Below are positions 19,261 to 31,294 of a stretch of DNA of 64,000 bases, piece after piece. Origin of the DNA: Apoda limacodes (Eukaryota; Arthropoda; Insecta; Lepidoptera; Limacodidae). The notes below the pieces were generated by a model. The model saw only the letters and a program-made list of their open reading frames with translations. It was not told where the DNA came from and did not search any database. Both the position numbers and the translations under genes were made by a program. The stretch is from positions 37,839,321 to 37,903,320 of the forward strand of contig OX291542.1 in assembly GCA_946406115.1 (NCBI GenBank). Direction: 5' to 3'. Positions within the stretch are counted from its first letter, which is position 1, and every line of letters begins with the position of its first letter.

Positions 19261-22200
19261 CATAGAGGTCTCCACACGACACCCTGTCTGTTTTTTTTCT
19301 TTCTGTCTTTATTCTATTTATAGAATTATGCATTTGCCTACTCAAACACAATTTATCACTCGGGACCCTATACACAAACGCCATGCACAAACTTCACATC
19401 GCACAAAAAAAAACACTCTACTATCACTCACCGAACCCAGTCTTAACTTTTAACCTTGCATCAATACATTTTTAGGAATCCTTATAGTGAAGTTATGACA
19501 CAAAAACGTTACTACGCATATCTCCGTACGAACATGTAGCTCTTATCTACTGGTATATTATTCATTTAGGGTACCCTTGTCAAAGCACTTAATATTTTTT
19601 TATAAATTTTGATGTTCCTAACATTACGCAATACCATAGAAATAAAAAAAAAGAGACCAATCTATAATTTTGCGTGTACTCCTATTGTTAAATACTATAT
19701 ATTCAGTATAACATGTATCTCTATTTGCATAAAATGTCTTAATTTTAATGATGAATTCAGTCCAAGGACACCGTATGTGTTTACATGTTAACATTACTTC
19801 AAATATTAAATTTAATTTATTAGCTGCTTAAACGAAATTTGAATTAAATAAGTAAGTACATACAAATATATAAAAATTGTAACAAAAAAACACTTTGTTA
19901 ATATAACAGCTTGGATATCTCAATGTAATTTGTTTTACTCGATTCCCTTATTAAGTATATTAAATAAAAAATAAATACCAAATAAAATGTACGGGTCACA
20001 TTATACATCCTACGTTCTTAACAACCTTTTTTTAAAATCAAAAATATCTACACTAAATTATCAAAATTAAAAATTTTACGTCATGATTTATTTTATATAC
20101 AGAATCATTGATTACTTTTGGTGGTTCATACGTAGCCACAGTTCCGTCTTGCGTCTATTAATAGAATCTGACCTACATTGATATCAGCGTAAAATACGGA
20201 GCTTTAAGAGGGCGTTTTGTATACAATGTTTCGTCAAGAATACAGATTACTTACAGCTTATTTAGGGTACCCTTGTTCAGGTTTATCTAGTTAAACCTAG
20301 GCAAACTAGATGTCTAGAAGACCTAAGTAACTAAATTACACTTTAAATGCTTCATCCGTATATTATGATTGCTGTTGCCTAGCAAAAGAAAAGCATCTAG
20401 GTTCCAAACTAATTCTAGACCTTGTTATAAGACCTAAAATAATAGATAATTCAAAATACTGTTTTAAAACAACTAATACTATTTTAGCCAAATGATTTTC
20501 GTCTAGTTAGAAAAGATCTAGGTTTTAGATTTTTCCATAGGACCCGTAAAAAATTTTGTTGTGTTTAATTTATTGTAGTAACCTCTTTTGTTCATGATTT
20601 GGTAAGATCAAAGGGGTTTATTTACCTTCGATATTTTTAATGACCAAATACTGGTCACGCGGACCAAAATATGTTAAAGTTATTTTTATATAAAGTTGTT
20701 TCCATGCTTGCATGCGTTAAGGTTATTTATAGTTTCTCGTCAAAATAATTTGCTATAAACTATAAGAAAAAAAAAGAACACATACACAAAAAAAATAAAA
20801 ACATAAAACTTATTCTAAAAATAAAAACATCAAAATTAAACTTAATAAATAAACTTAAATTTATTCTTGCATGACTAAGTAGTATCCACTTACTGAGACT
20901 CGATGTGGTTGTTACCTTCCTCTAAAGAACTGCAGTCCTCCTTCAGCAGGGACCTCGGATAATGTCAGGAATAGACAACTCTCGAGATCCTGAATGACAC
21001 TGTAGCTCTCACACTATTTTATGTCTTTTGTCACTTTCACTTTCAAAGTCCATAAAAGTGAATTATAACACTCGCGACGCGTTAAAAAAAATAATTTAAG
21101 GTACCTGTATAGTTTAGGGAGAGAATTGTTATATTTGACATATATAAACTTTTTTTAAATTAAGGATATTTAACATAATACGAAGTCAACACATCGAAAC
21201 AGGAACCGGCGAACGCCAAAACCATCTTGTGCTCCTCTGATTTTAGACATAAAATAGGATCTAAGCGATTCATATACCAGATATAGAAGTTTTTACCTTA
21301 ACCGAACTTGTTTGGTCACACCAGCACTCCATATTACCAAATCCTTTCGGAAGTCAGAAGACAAGACTTCCCCATCAGAACCAGCTAGCAGCACTAAAAA
21401 AATCTAGACAACCAAACCATCCCTCCATACTGGAAATAAGTCTAAGCGTCCAAATCTCTCATTTACTTTTCCTTAGGCACATACTAGTCTCAAATCAACT
21501 TTCTTACAACCAATCAATCCTGCATGAATCTTAGTTTTAAGATTTATTTTAGGTAATCTATAATTTTTGGTATTAGATTAAGTGTGTTCTAGAAATTAGG
21601 TTGCCTCGATATAATTAGACCTCCTCGTTTAAGTAGTCGACGATAAATAAACTACAGGTACAAAAATACCAAGAACCATTTCCAGAGTGTATCCTCAATG
21701 TTTGATATGTGTTTATCTAGACTTAGTCCAGATATAGTATGCCGTGAATCTGTAGCGAAGGACCGTTAGCGAAGATCTGGTCTAGATCTCCCTTCCGACT
21801 CAAACTCCATTGAACACACAGATTTTGGCGTGTGAATTAGTGTTGTGAAGTGTAGTTTTAAGAAATTTTATGTAATAAAATTAAAAAAAAAATTAAGTTT
21901 AATGTAATTTTCAGTGACAATTATAAATTTAACTCAGATCAGAATTCTACTGTCATAGAGATAGTTGATGAAGACAATGTATAATAAAAAAAAAAAATAG
22001 GCTGAGCTGTAAATTTAATTGTTTGTGTAACAACTCAGTCAAACTTGCTAAAAGTATTATTTAGCTTATTAAAATCTAGTTCATTTTTGTAGGCTTTCAG
22101 TTACGTTAATTTTGAAAATAAAGTGTAACAATAAATATTTTTTAAAAACACACAAAACTCAAACATTTCACAAAATTCACACACCCCCCTTAACATAAAA

Positions 22201-23597
22201 GAAAATCGAGAAATATTGCCCTATCACCTTTGTTCTACAAAGTTTTCCCATAAAAATAAAACTCGGCTGAAAAAATAATAGCCAGACTTAGAAAGTCTAG
22301 GTTACCTAGTTCTCCTAACAATCTATTAGACAACAAAATTAAAGAAAAACAGCTAAATTCTTTCTTGTCTGAAGAATTAGACAAAGAAAGACGAAATCCT
22401 TGTGTTTCAGAAAACTATCCGGGAAAACGGGGATTTTAGAGCTCTTGTAAATCTAAATCTAAATTAAAAAAAAAAATCTACCTCTGGAAAATAAATAAAT
22501 AAATTAAACCCTTTTTGAATCTATGTAACTTACACAATTTGTTAAGTTTTCACTGTTTTAAAATAATAAAAAATTAAGACACTTTTCAAGCCTGACGGAC
22601 AGGCTGATTTCTCGAATCGCTCAATGTGCCGGCTCTGCGATAGCTCGACAATTTTCCGTATTATACTAGACGTCCAAACTCAACGATAGTCTGACAATCT
22701 CCCTCCAGAAGTTCTCTTCTCAATCTTACATAAAGCCTTTGGAGTCAATCCCCACTGTAATGCCATGGAAAAATACTGAACATCATACAAGTAAATTCTT
22801 TGTTTCCGAGTTCAATATTAAATTCTGGCTGCCATCTTTGTTTATATAAAAGCCCGCCAGAAAATCATGTCACCATGAAAACGTAAGCAAATGTAGTCCT
22901 TACAATCACAACATTACAATCCAACACATTTAAAACAGAAGACATATACGTGTGGTAATTCCAACGGTCCCAATTATACAGCCAGTATAAATTGGTCTAT
23001 CCGCTGTTATACGCCTCACCCCCTTCTCTCCCTTAACTCGTCTACAAACAAAGGAAATATTTTGAGAACAAAAAGGCCTTGTTTTAAGCTGCCGCCTAGC
23101 TTAATACACCCCTATACCCTTCTTTCCTCCGTTCCTCCAAATATAAACAATATTTACCACTGACATGGTCAACACCACCGCACAGAAAAACAACTCTATT
23201 TATATAAGGTTTGAATTTGTAGAAAAGACATAGCTATAACATGGTAAATTCATTACTATGTGTGCTAGCGTAGCGTATGGTTCACACCATTTTGTCATAT
23301 AAGCGTTATGCAAGTGTGAAATAGAACAGGAACAAATCCCACACGAGGGCACCAATCTTAATATAAATATAAGTTCGTGTACACTTCGTACCTCTGGGAA
23401 CAATGAGAAATAAACACTCCCGACTCAAATCTTTAAAACAAAGGGTACAATGAGAGTGCTGTCTGTTCAAATTACTGAGAAGTGTTTATTTTAATAAGTA
23501 CAAAGTTTTGTACTTTGGTTAAATTTGAAGTAAATATTTTAAGTATATAGTACAACCATACACTCTTTTTGCGAAATAAACTCTGTAGCAGAAAAAA
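19261..23597. other. Long gene-free AT-rich region
   Basis: No protein frame of more than about 70 codons with any family feature. Visible structure: the phrase TAGGGTACCCTTGT occurs at about 19567 and 20264; CTAG tetramers are crowded at 20287-20521; GC-richer patches lie at 21180-21450 and 22590-22770 without open frames; and two phrases resembling the hydrophobic 3' UTRs of other elements occur near 19300. I cannot say what this region is. Old LTR or Helitron debris is plausible. Confidence 0.4.
20287..20521. repeat. Cluster of CTAG tetramers
   Basis: Nine CTAG sites in 235 bp (for example TATCTAGTT, CCTAGG, ACTAGAT, GTCTAGA, ATCTAGG, TTCTAGAC), often next to AAACC or GACCT. About one would be expected at this base composition. 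No regular period. Confidence 0.6.
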
Positions 23598-23687
23598 TCT
23601 GTTACAATATGCATTGACGTAATTACTTCTCATGTTGCATCAGCACTTTTATTTATGTATCATTACCATGAAATAGAATTTATAACA
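23598..23687 (-). repeat. Short LTR-like repeat, copy 2
   Basis: The plus strand begins CTGTTACAATATGC and ends AATTTATAACAG, so the unit has short inverted ends (CTGTTA/TAACAG), as LTRs do (TG...CA inside). It is nearly identical to 18705-18802. It could be a solo LTR or a very short MITE. Confidence 0.6.
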
Positions 23688-24088
23688 GATCCCTACCACC
23701 GTTTGCAGGTTATTCTTGTTCATCCGAAGCAGAGGCGACTCGTGACAATTTTTAATTGGTTTTTATTAAAAAAAACAAAAGAGGAATTGCTTAAATGCTA
23801 ACCTTTTATTATTCTATTTATAAATAAAATTCATTTGCCTATTTAGATTTACAAACACGCGTCGTCTTTATTTCAAGCTGAATTACTTTAATCTTTTCGC
23901 ACTATTTGATCGTATCACAATAGTCACATTTTATTTGCTATACTTACTTATTCGACAACAAACAAACTCTTTATGCAGGTATGTACTTATTTAATTTGTT
24001 CAAAAACTTTGTTGTGATGAGAGCGGCAACAGCGTGCCCTTGACGTCGGACCGAAGGCGGGGTCAAACTGGCAACAGTATTTTACTTT

Positions 24089-25086
24089 TAGGGCTCGGAA
24101 ACCGGTTTCGGTCATTGACCCCAAACCGAAATTTATTTCGGTTTCGGTTGTGGTAACCGTTATTTAACCCGGTTTAACGAGAAACCGGTCTATCACGAGA
24201 TTTCGTTTTGTGGAGTGAAATTAACCGGTTGATTTGAGTTTAATTAGACGAGCGCCATCTCTTGTACCTAATCATGCACTAACAAAACTGTGTCGGCGAA
24301 TGTATCACTTAAGTGGCGTTTTGTTGACCGACATAATTTACATTTTTTTTTTTTTTTTTTTTTTTAATACCACTAAGGTGGCAAACAAGCTTACGGCCCG
24401 CCTGATGGTAAGCGGTCACCGTAGCCTATGGACGCTTGCAACACCAGGGGTATCACTTGCGCGTTGCCGACCCTTCAGAAATCTAATAACTTCTTTCTTG
24501 AAGAACTCCATACTGTAGTCCTTGCAGAAAACCTTGGCAGGGAGCTCATTCCACAACTTAAGCGTTCGCGGGAGGAAGTTTCTCTGAAACCGCACTGTAC
24601 GCGACCATTTAGGTTCTATGCGCTTAATGTCGATAATCTAATTAAAGAGAATGAGCCAATATTTGTAGTGTGTCATACAGAATTTATGTCTTTTTGACAT
24701 AGTTGGATTATGAGACTAACCGCATTGTTAGTTCTGTAAACACAACTAAACAGATTAAACAAATCAATCTTAAGTAGGTAGATGTGTAATAAAGATGACG
24801 TGATGCGGCGGCAATTGAACTAGGTACCCAGTCGGCGGCATCCGACAAAGCTCGATGTCCTACCCCCTGATGTGCCTGCGACTTGTTTCTGAGTTAAACC
24901 GGTTTTTTATTGGGAACCACAATATTATTATTTTGGTTTTCTATCTAACCGGTAACCTAAATGATTTTGATTTTATAAAAACAGTTCTCTTCATGAACCG
25001 GTTAATGAGTGAACGAAATAATACCGGTTATGAGAACTTTTTAAACCGCTAATTCAAAACCGGTTGTGAGCCTTTTTATAGCCCTG
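24089..25086. mobile_element. ACCGGTT-rich terminal-repeat element (hAT-like?), interrupted
   Basis: The left end AGGGCTCGGAAACCGGTT and the right end AACCGGTTGTGAGCC...TATAGCCCT are imperfect inverted repeats. The palindrome ACCGGT(T) and half-forms (ACCGAAA, CGGTTTCGG, ACCGGTAACC) occur about ten times in both arms (24095-24235 and 24890-25065). The middle holds an inserted Jockey family J tail. The AGGGCTCGGAA-like termini resemble hAT elements, but no transposase or clear 8-bp duplication is visible. Confidence 0.6.
24341..24625 (-). mobile_element. Jockey-like family J, 3' fragment
   Basis: On the minus strand, RT C-terminal remains (FRGL..RTVRFQRNFLPRTLKLWN-like) are followed by the 3' UTR, then CCACCTTAGTGGTATT and a poly(A) run of about 22 (poly-T at about 24343-24365 on plus). 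The sequence matches 54740-55000. Inserted into the ACCGGTT element. The frames on the plus strand are antisense shadows. Confidence 0.85.
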
Positions 25087-25399
25087 GAGCGGCGCTCCAC
25101 ATTTTGCTAATTTTCATACAAAATCTTCTGTTTTACGTGTGAGAGTGTATTGAAGTTTCTATTTCACACTCGTTGATTTTAGCTCTAAGTCTCTGTGCCG
25201 TCATTCGTTTCATACGTCTCCTCAGTGCAATTCCATACTAAATCTTGAGTTAACTGTGTGTGTACAAAATGTTTTTAGTGAAATGCTATTTTAACATAAA
25301 TATAATTATTTTAAGTAAAATCTATAAAGTATATAGTTTATGGGAGTGCGCTGCACCAGCGCTCCTTAGGACAAGCCGCTTCTGATCCGGAGCAGGGTC
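25087..25399. other. Gap, nothing recognised
   Basis: AT-rich with no gene or clear repeat. Confidence 0.4.
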
Positions 25400-25990
25400 T
25401 TTATTAGTCTAGGGTTTAGATTAGGTGTCCTCAACACGGGTGTGTTACCCACCCATACTGATTGATGTTGTTGGAGAATATGCTGTCTAAGCTAGGAACG
25501 CAGCTGGTTGAACGGTATGGGTATGATTGATGCCGGACCTATTGCCGTTGTACAATAATCCACTGTGGCCCTTTATCCATCCAACCATCACGATGTTACT
25601 GGGTGATATTACCTGTAGTGCTTGGTGACATTGCAATAGTAGTCCTGAGTTGATCGTGTTACCTTCGAGAGCTCTCAAGACAAGGACGTCTTGCCTGGAT
25701 TATTCCGTCACTTCTGCTTGGAATATTGTGTTAAACTTACCTAGAGCTTTCGATACGTACAAATTTAGGTGGTCAGAGTACGCTCCGTCTCCCGAACCCA
25801 TTCTTGTATTTGTACCATCGGTGTAAACTTGTACCTCTTTAGATCCGGGACGACCCTGATGGTTTTCATGTAGCGGTATAGTGTACCGTTTGTTGAACAC
25901 AAACTTTCTCGGTATCCAGTCACAGGGAGCGTGCAATAGTATGTTCTCCTTGGTATGCGAAATAGTTTGCTGTTTTACAACAGACTAGCA
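25400..25990 (-). pseudogene. RNase H domain of an I/LOA-group non-LTR element
   Basis: The frame at 25936-25700 reads CDWIPRKFVFNKRYTIPLHE, then KEVQVYTDGTNTRMGSGDGAY (YTDGS-type first catalytic Asp) and LGKFNTIFQAEVTE (catalytic Glu). A second frame (25678-25487) gives RALEGNTINSGLLLQCHQAL and VGWIKGHSGLLYNGN, the WI.GHSG..GNE motif of the last RNase H helices. The order and wording match the RNase H that follows RT in R1/LOA/I-type elements. The RT itself is missing and the copy is split by a shift. Confidence 0.8.
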
Positions 25991-26289
25991 ACATGGAGAA
26001 TTTTGTAGAAATACTATTTTCTTGTAATTTTACCTTTATTACTTTAATGCTCTCTGCGATGTATACGGTCGTTTTTAGGGTGTCCTCGGAAATGATATTT
26101 TGGAATTTCTTAATAAGGCTAGGAGTCTGTCGTTTTATCTAGTTGTGAGGGTATAATTTACTTTATTATGTGTTTTTATATTACATTACATTGTTATATG
26201 TTTTTCGTCACTGTATGTACTGTTGTATTAATTAACATCCGTTACAATCGTTTTTAACCGTAAATTACATACAGCAGATAGGCAAACTA
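25991..26289. other. Gap between RNase H fragment and repeat Y
   Basis: AT-rich, possibly partly upstream sequence of the element that carries repeat Y. No protein recognised. Confidence 0.4.
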
Positions 26290-26815
26290 CATTTTAATAA
26301 CATATTGCAGGGGCTGCTCTCCTTTTTTTAACTGCGACTCCCAAGGTACTTTACAGATTGAATTTTTTTGCGACGCCCTTCTTAGTGTGTAGCTGTGGGA
26401 TACGTTAAGATTACTTTTTTTATTTATATATTTGTCGTTTGTAGTTTACAGAGAGTAACTGTTGGATGCTGGCAATAAACCAGTATTGTAATGAGTTTGT
26501 AATGCAAATAAAATCTTGACGTTTCAAAAGCGTACGAAGTGTAAAAAGATTTTAAATTTATTTAATTGAAAATATCTCCAAGGATTATAATCGACATTAT
26601 TTTTGTTTATTACAAAATACAACAGTACAGTGATTGTATTACACTATCAATATGAGGATTTTCTAAACTTGCAGGGCTAAAGTTTTTAAATTGATTTTTT
26701 TTTTTTTTTAATTGATTATTGGCCTGTATTTTAAGTTGAAAACTACAACTTTAGATGAGCCAGTTGTCTCAACTGTAGGATTGTTTAGATAGTTCTTTCT
26801 CTGCTACTGAAAGTT
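26290..26815 (-). repeat. Interspersed repeat Y, copy 2
   Basis: Inverted relative to copy 1 at 17480-18240 and about 230 bp shorter inside. The shared order of blocks is given there. It contains a T-rich run (26697-26711) where copy 1 has AAATAAATAAAAG. Confidence 0.65.
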
Positions 26816-26989
26816 CAGACGAGGGCAGAGGTAAGGTCGATTGGAATAGATTTCTAATCGAGTCACATTGATCAAAATTCTCCATAAAATTTTATCAAAA
26901 TAGGTGCTTAAAGCCAATAGGTCTTGGATTAATATCAATTGTGCTACACTCATTACGTCTTTTAATAGTAATAGTAATATTTATTTGTT
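26816..26989. other. Short spacer
   Basis: No feature recognised between repeat Y and the CR1-like element. Confidence 0.4.
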
Positions 26990-29320
26990 GGACATAGGGG
27001 ACAGGAATACAGGTCTTAAAAAATAATTACAATTAAGAGCGCTATGTTCTACCATAAAGGCATACAAATATTTTAAAAGAGATAATGAAAATTACATGGT
27101 AAACAAAAATCAAACTTACTGCTTATAGCTTACAATTAAATTAAATAAAAATATAATGCTTACTCTATTATATAATTAGATACAGGTCGAAATATATAAA
27201 AATGTCAAATAAAATAATTAAAAAGAATGTCAGTTAAAATATAACATTAATGTAATGTCAGCCGATTTTATCATTTAAAAAGTCATTTATAGTGTAGTAA
27301 CATTTAAAGATTAATTGTAATTGTAACTGTTTCTTGAATTGGTCTAATTCTAGGTCGTTTATTTTGTCAGGTAACTTGTTGAATATAGTGAGAGCCATGC
27401 CGAGTACACTTTTTTTCATAATAGCTGTCCGATATTTTCGTACACGTAGAAGATTTTTGTGTTGAATTCTTGTTAGGATAATGCGTTTATTAGAAAAATT
27501 TTCAAATAAATAAGGGTTATTTTTTACGAAAGTCGCTATTTCCATGATGTATAACGATGGCATGGTCAATATTTTGAATTTTTTAAAGATAGGTTTGCTA
27601 CTGTCTCTTATATTTATACCTGACATTGTTCTAATGCATCGCTTTTGGGCCCTAAAGACGGCTTCTCTTTCAGTAGCATTCCCTAGAATATTATAATACC
27701 TTTACCGTACCTCAAGGCAGATTCTACTAGTCCGTAATAGGCGGTCAATATTGTTTCAATGTTTCCTATCTTAGACAGTTTGAAGAGAGCATCGGCAGAC
27801 TTACTAAGCTTATTACATATTTAATTTTTCTGTGGTTTCCACGTAAATTTGTGGTCTATTAAAAAACCTAGTACTTTTGCAGCACTTACAATTTGGACTT
27901 TGTTATTACCACAGCTTATGGTGATGTCTTTAATGACTTGTCTCTGTGAGACAAGCATTACTTTAGTGTTATTGAAGTTTATTGCTAAATTGTTTTTTAT
28001 ATGACGATGTCGTTTAGGGCGTCATTGGATTTTTCTTCCAGTTGTTTTCTACATGTAGCATTGATGACTGTTGTACTATCATCTGCGGAACATATCATTG
28101 AAAGACCTATATGTTTAGGTAAATCATTAATGTAAATAAGGAATAACAAGGGCCCTAGTACGCTGCCCTGAGGAACGCCGTATTTAATTGACCTTGGGTT
28201 CGATAGATATTTTATCTCAGTTTTTGTTTTAGGACATATGCTGCTGATTTCGGTGTACTGTATTATATTACCACGATATGATTTGAATATTTTTAATACA
28301 TTACCCCTAATACAATACATATTTAATTTAGAGAGTAGTGTATTATAATTCACATGATCAAACGCCTATTTTCATATCTGTATATATTGCGGCTATCAAT
28401 GATTTCTCATCCATTCCTGTTAAGACGTTATTAACAAAATCACAGACTGCCATGTTAATAGTCTTTTTCTTCCTGAATCCCATTTGTTCATTACAGAGAA
28501 TATTGTATTTGTTAAAATAATTATAAAGAGCTTCATATATTGCCTTTTCAAATACTTTTGCAAAAGTTGGAGGAATTGCTATAGGTCGGTAATTATATTT
28601 ACATTTGTTTCGTCACCTTTTTTAAACAATGGTTTTACTATGAATAATTTTAGGTTTATTGGGTAAATTCCGGTATTAATACAAAGATTTATTATGGTGC
28701 TATAAAATCTGCAGCGTATTTCACAACTTTAGAACAGATGTAATCGTACCCTCTACTTTTTGTATTTTTTAAAGTTTTTATTATCCTGATGACATCTTGT
28801 GGCATAACTGGTGACATAAACATCGATTGAACGTGGCGATCCGTTTTTTGATCCTGGTCGGTGGTTTGAGACTTTATTATTTGATCAATATAAAAGTCAT
28901 TCAACGTATCCGCTATTAATATTGGATCAGTAATTGTAGTGCCATCTTTTATTATTTTTAAATATTTTTTTTCCATGACAAGTTTTACCATTATTGATGA
29001 TTTTCCAAGTCTCTTTCATTTTATTTTTAAACGTCCTAATGTAATAATTGTTTTGTGATTTCTTTGTCAATTTTACTATTTTTCTAAACGTTTTTGAATA
29101 TTTATTTAATTTGATTTTGTTTTCTTGTGAGGGAGTACGCCTGTAATTCCAAAAAAGATTACGTTGTTTTTTACTACACGGTCTTATTCCTCACGATATT
29201 CATTGTAGTTTCTTTTTAGTTCGCATTTGTACGGTTTTTTTAGGAAAGCATAAATCGTACAATAAAAGAAAGTTTTCTAGAAAGAGATTGTAAGCTGTAT
29301 TTGGATCTTCATTTCCGTAG
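26990..29320 (-). mobile_element. CR1-like non-LTR retrotransposon, 5'-truncated
   Basis: Minus-strand copy. From its 5' side it has a lysine-rich linker after the endonuclease (29320-28990), RT (28991-27997), the RT C-terminal domain (27626-27258) and a 3' UTR ending near 26990 with TATTATTACTATTACTATT-like sequence. There is no endonuclease domain, so it is truncated or deleted at the 5' end. The lineage (CR1/Daphne-like) is inferred from the C-terminal motif shared with the copy at 34690-35520. Confidence 0.8.
27258..28991 (-). pseudogene. CR1-like reverse transcriptase, broken
   Basis: The frame at 28991-28692 holds the RT N-terminus with VIRIIKTLKNTKSRGYDYIC (usual consensus K.SxGxDxI). 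The region 28690-28360 should carry RT motifs 1-3 but is shifted. The frame at 28353-27997 has IKYGVPQGSVLGPLLFLIYI (motif B) and LSMICSADDSTTVI, where the YADDT site has become SADDS but keeps both aspartates. After a shifted part, 27626-27258 gives the C-terminal TRIQHKNLLRVRKYRTAIMK and ALTIFNKLPDKINDL, a typical CR1 ending. Not functional. Confidence 0.8.
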
Positions 29321-30848
29321 ATTTCGGAAAAGGTAAGGCTACTTAAATGGTCTAAAAATTTTTAAGATATTCTTCGCAAATATCTCTTTTTGTGATTCGC
29401 CATTTGTCTGTGAGGTATAATTTTTTGACAGGCATTTTTTAAATTTGTGCAGTGTGTCTTGTATTGGTGATCTGTGCATTCCGTCTCGTAACGCCACCGG
29501 GATAGCGCCGCGACGTGACGTCCCAGACAATTTGGTAGCCGTGTTCAGTGTTCACTCCTTTCAGAAAATTGCACAGTATCTGCGTTAGCTATATGATGAT
29601 CTTTTTTGAGAAAAAGAAGAAGAAAGTCCGGCTCCGGTAAAGGACCGGATGATGTAAGAAACGATGGAAGTTTCCAGGCATCCACTACTAGCTCCATATA
29701 TGTTTAACTTTTTAAACATAGATTATAGAAACTTGTCCATGGTTTGATATAAGAATATAAAACATTAGCCTTTGCGTCTCTGCGGCAAATACATCGATAA
29801 AATTCTACTTTGAGAATTTCTTGATATTCTGCAACGCATTTTAGTTTGCTTAAACATAAAAACCGTATCATATTTCGGTTAGTATATCTTCTTTGTGCAC
29901 TGTGTAAATTGTGTATTATGGGGTTAGTAATTAATACTTGTTTTTTCTGTCACAGTGCGGTTTTTTTTATGTGTAGTCCATACTATACCTACTCCTTTCG
30001 GCTCTGTGCCGTTACTGAAGTCGGAAATACGGCAATCTTTATCTACTACTGAGAAGGCTGGTGCGCGTCTGCTGGTTAGCGGCGTCAGCACCGAGGGAGG
30101 CCAGGAGTTCCTTTAAACTCCATATCCTCGGCCTGCCCGGAGTACCTAGTGCGGTAGCGGTGCTGCAGCCCGAGCACCACACCAAGGCTACGTGGCGATC
30201 TGCACCCACGTAAAACTTGCATTGTGCCTGCCACGTGCGGCATACGTAACACTACTCACCACACGTCGGTAGGTCACCCTAAACTCAGTCCCGTCCGCGG
30301 CTACCTACTTCGGCGACGGAGACCTGCGGGTTGGCAACGACGTGCAAGACTCCTGATCGGGCTCGGCCGAAGACTACTTTTTGTATGCGATCCCTATTAA
30401 ACTAGTTAAAGCATACACTTAGAAATCTGAGTAGGCAGGCTTGCGTCTCTAGTCGTTCTATCTAGTTAGGTAGTCTATACCATTGTAAATAGATAGTTTC
30501 GATAGGTTTATTTAAGTATTAAGAATCACCTTACGGGATTAGGAGAATTGTGCTGATTAAATGTTGTTGATAACATTGAAAGAGTATACTAATATAACCT
30601 GCCTTACCCTTGAAAAGTGTTTCTTTACGCACTTCTGAACTCCCTCTATCTTTTCTTCTCCTTCTGAGCACCTAGCCGGTGCATTCGGTAACAGGGCACT
30701 ACTGAAATCAATTGGTTATATTGTGCAAAAAACGTTTACAGCCTAAAATGTGTGCATCTAGTGACACCGTCAGCGTCAGCTCAGTGTGTCGAGTTCGTGA
30801 CGAGTTACAGAGTGTACAAGTTTATATATACATATATGTATATATTTT
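29321..30848. other. Gap with a GC-rich block, unclassified
   Basis: 29321-29560 may be further decayed sequence of the CR1-like element. A small hairpin (TCCGGCTCCGGTAAAGGACCGGA, about 29618-29640) is visible. At 30050-30370 a distinct GC-rich block (AGGAGTTCCTTTAAACTCC, CTGCAGCCCGAGCACC) has no long frame; its sharp composition edge suggests a retroelement LTR or UTR. The frame at 29846-30052 has Cys/Tyr-rich low complexity and is probably chance. Confidence 0.35.
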
Positions 30849-31144
30849 CTAGACGTATCAATTTTTGATACACTGTTTGTGTTTAATGTATATTTATGTG
30901 TGTCTTTTTCTATGTACTAGTTGTTGCCGGTTCAATCCGCCTAAATTCGATTACCAGTGTAGGATTTCAACGGCAACTCCTCAATTAATGAAAAAAACCG
31001 ACTCATGCTTGACGTTATCAATTAGCCTAAGTTAGCAATTAGCGGTTTAAGCGCAAAAAGACAGATAGACAAACAGACTTACAAACAGACGGACGGACGG
31101 ATGGACAGACAGAGTTATTTCCGCATTTATAATATAAGTATGGA
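30849..31144 (-). mobile_element. Non-autonomous Helitron with extended 3' end
   Basis: Read on the minus strand it begins A|TCCATACTTATATTATAAATG and runs through a CTGTCTGTCCATCCGTCCG stretch to GGCAACAACTAGT, a normal CTAG end at about 30930. It then continues another ~80 bp to a hairpin GTATCAAAAATTGATAC and a second CTAG. The extra segment is shared with the Helitron at 40425-40790. Confidence 0.7.
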
Positions 31145-31234
31145 TAGCGGATAGATGCGTTTTTTACGTTCTATGTAATGTGTCGTTTCCGAGCCACAAA
31201 TTTCACAATGATTGTAGTTGTGGTATATTCTTTT

Positions 31235-31292
31235 TGTTTATCCACTTAGGCGACAAACAAGCTTATGGTCCGCCTGATGGTAATAATGGAGC
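31235..31292 (-). mobile_element. Family J 3' tail fragment
   Basis: CCACTTAGGCGACAAACAAG followed by CTTATGGTCCGCCTGATGGTAA is the diverged inverted tail of the Jockey-like family J. Only about 55 bp remain, ending directly at the 11-bp tandem repeat. Confidence 0.75.
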
Positions 31293-31294
31293 CG

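Noticed and set aside
28338..28666. Two 60-codon plus-strand frames within the CR1-like element
   Set aside because: They are antisense to RT sequence on the minus strand and have no features of their own.
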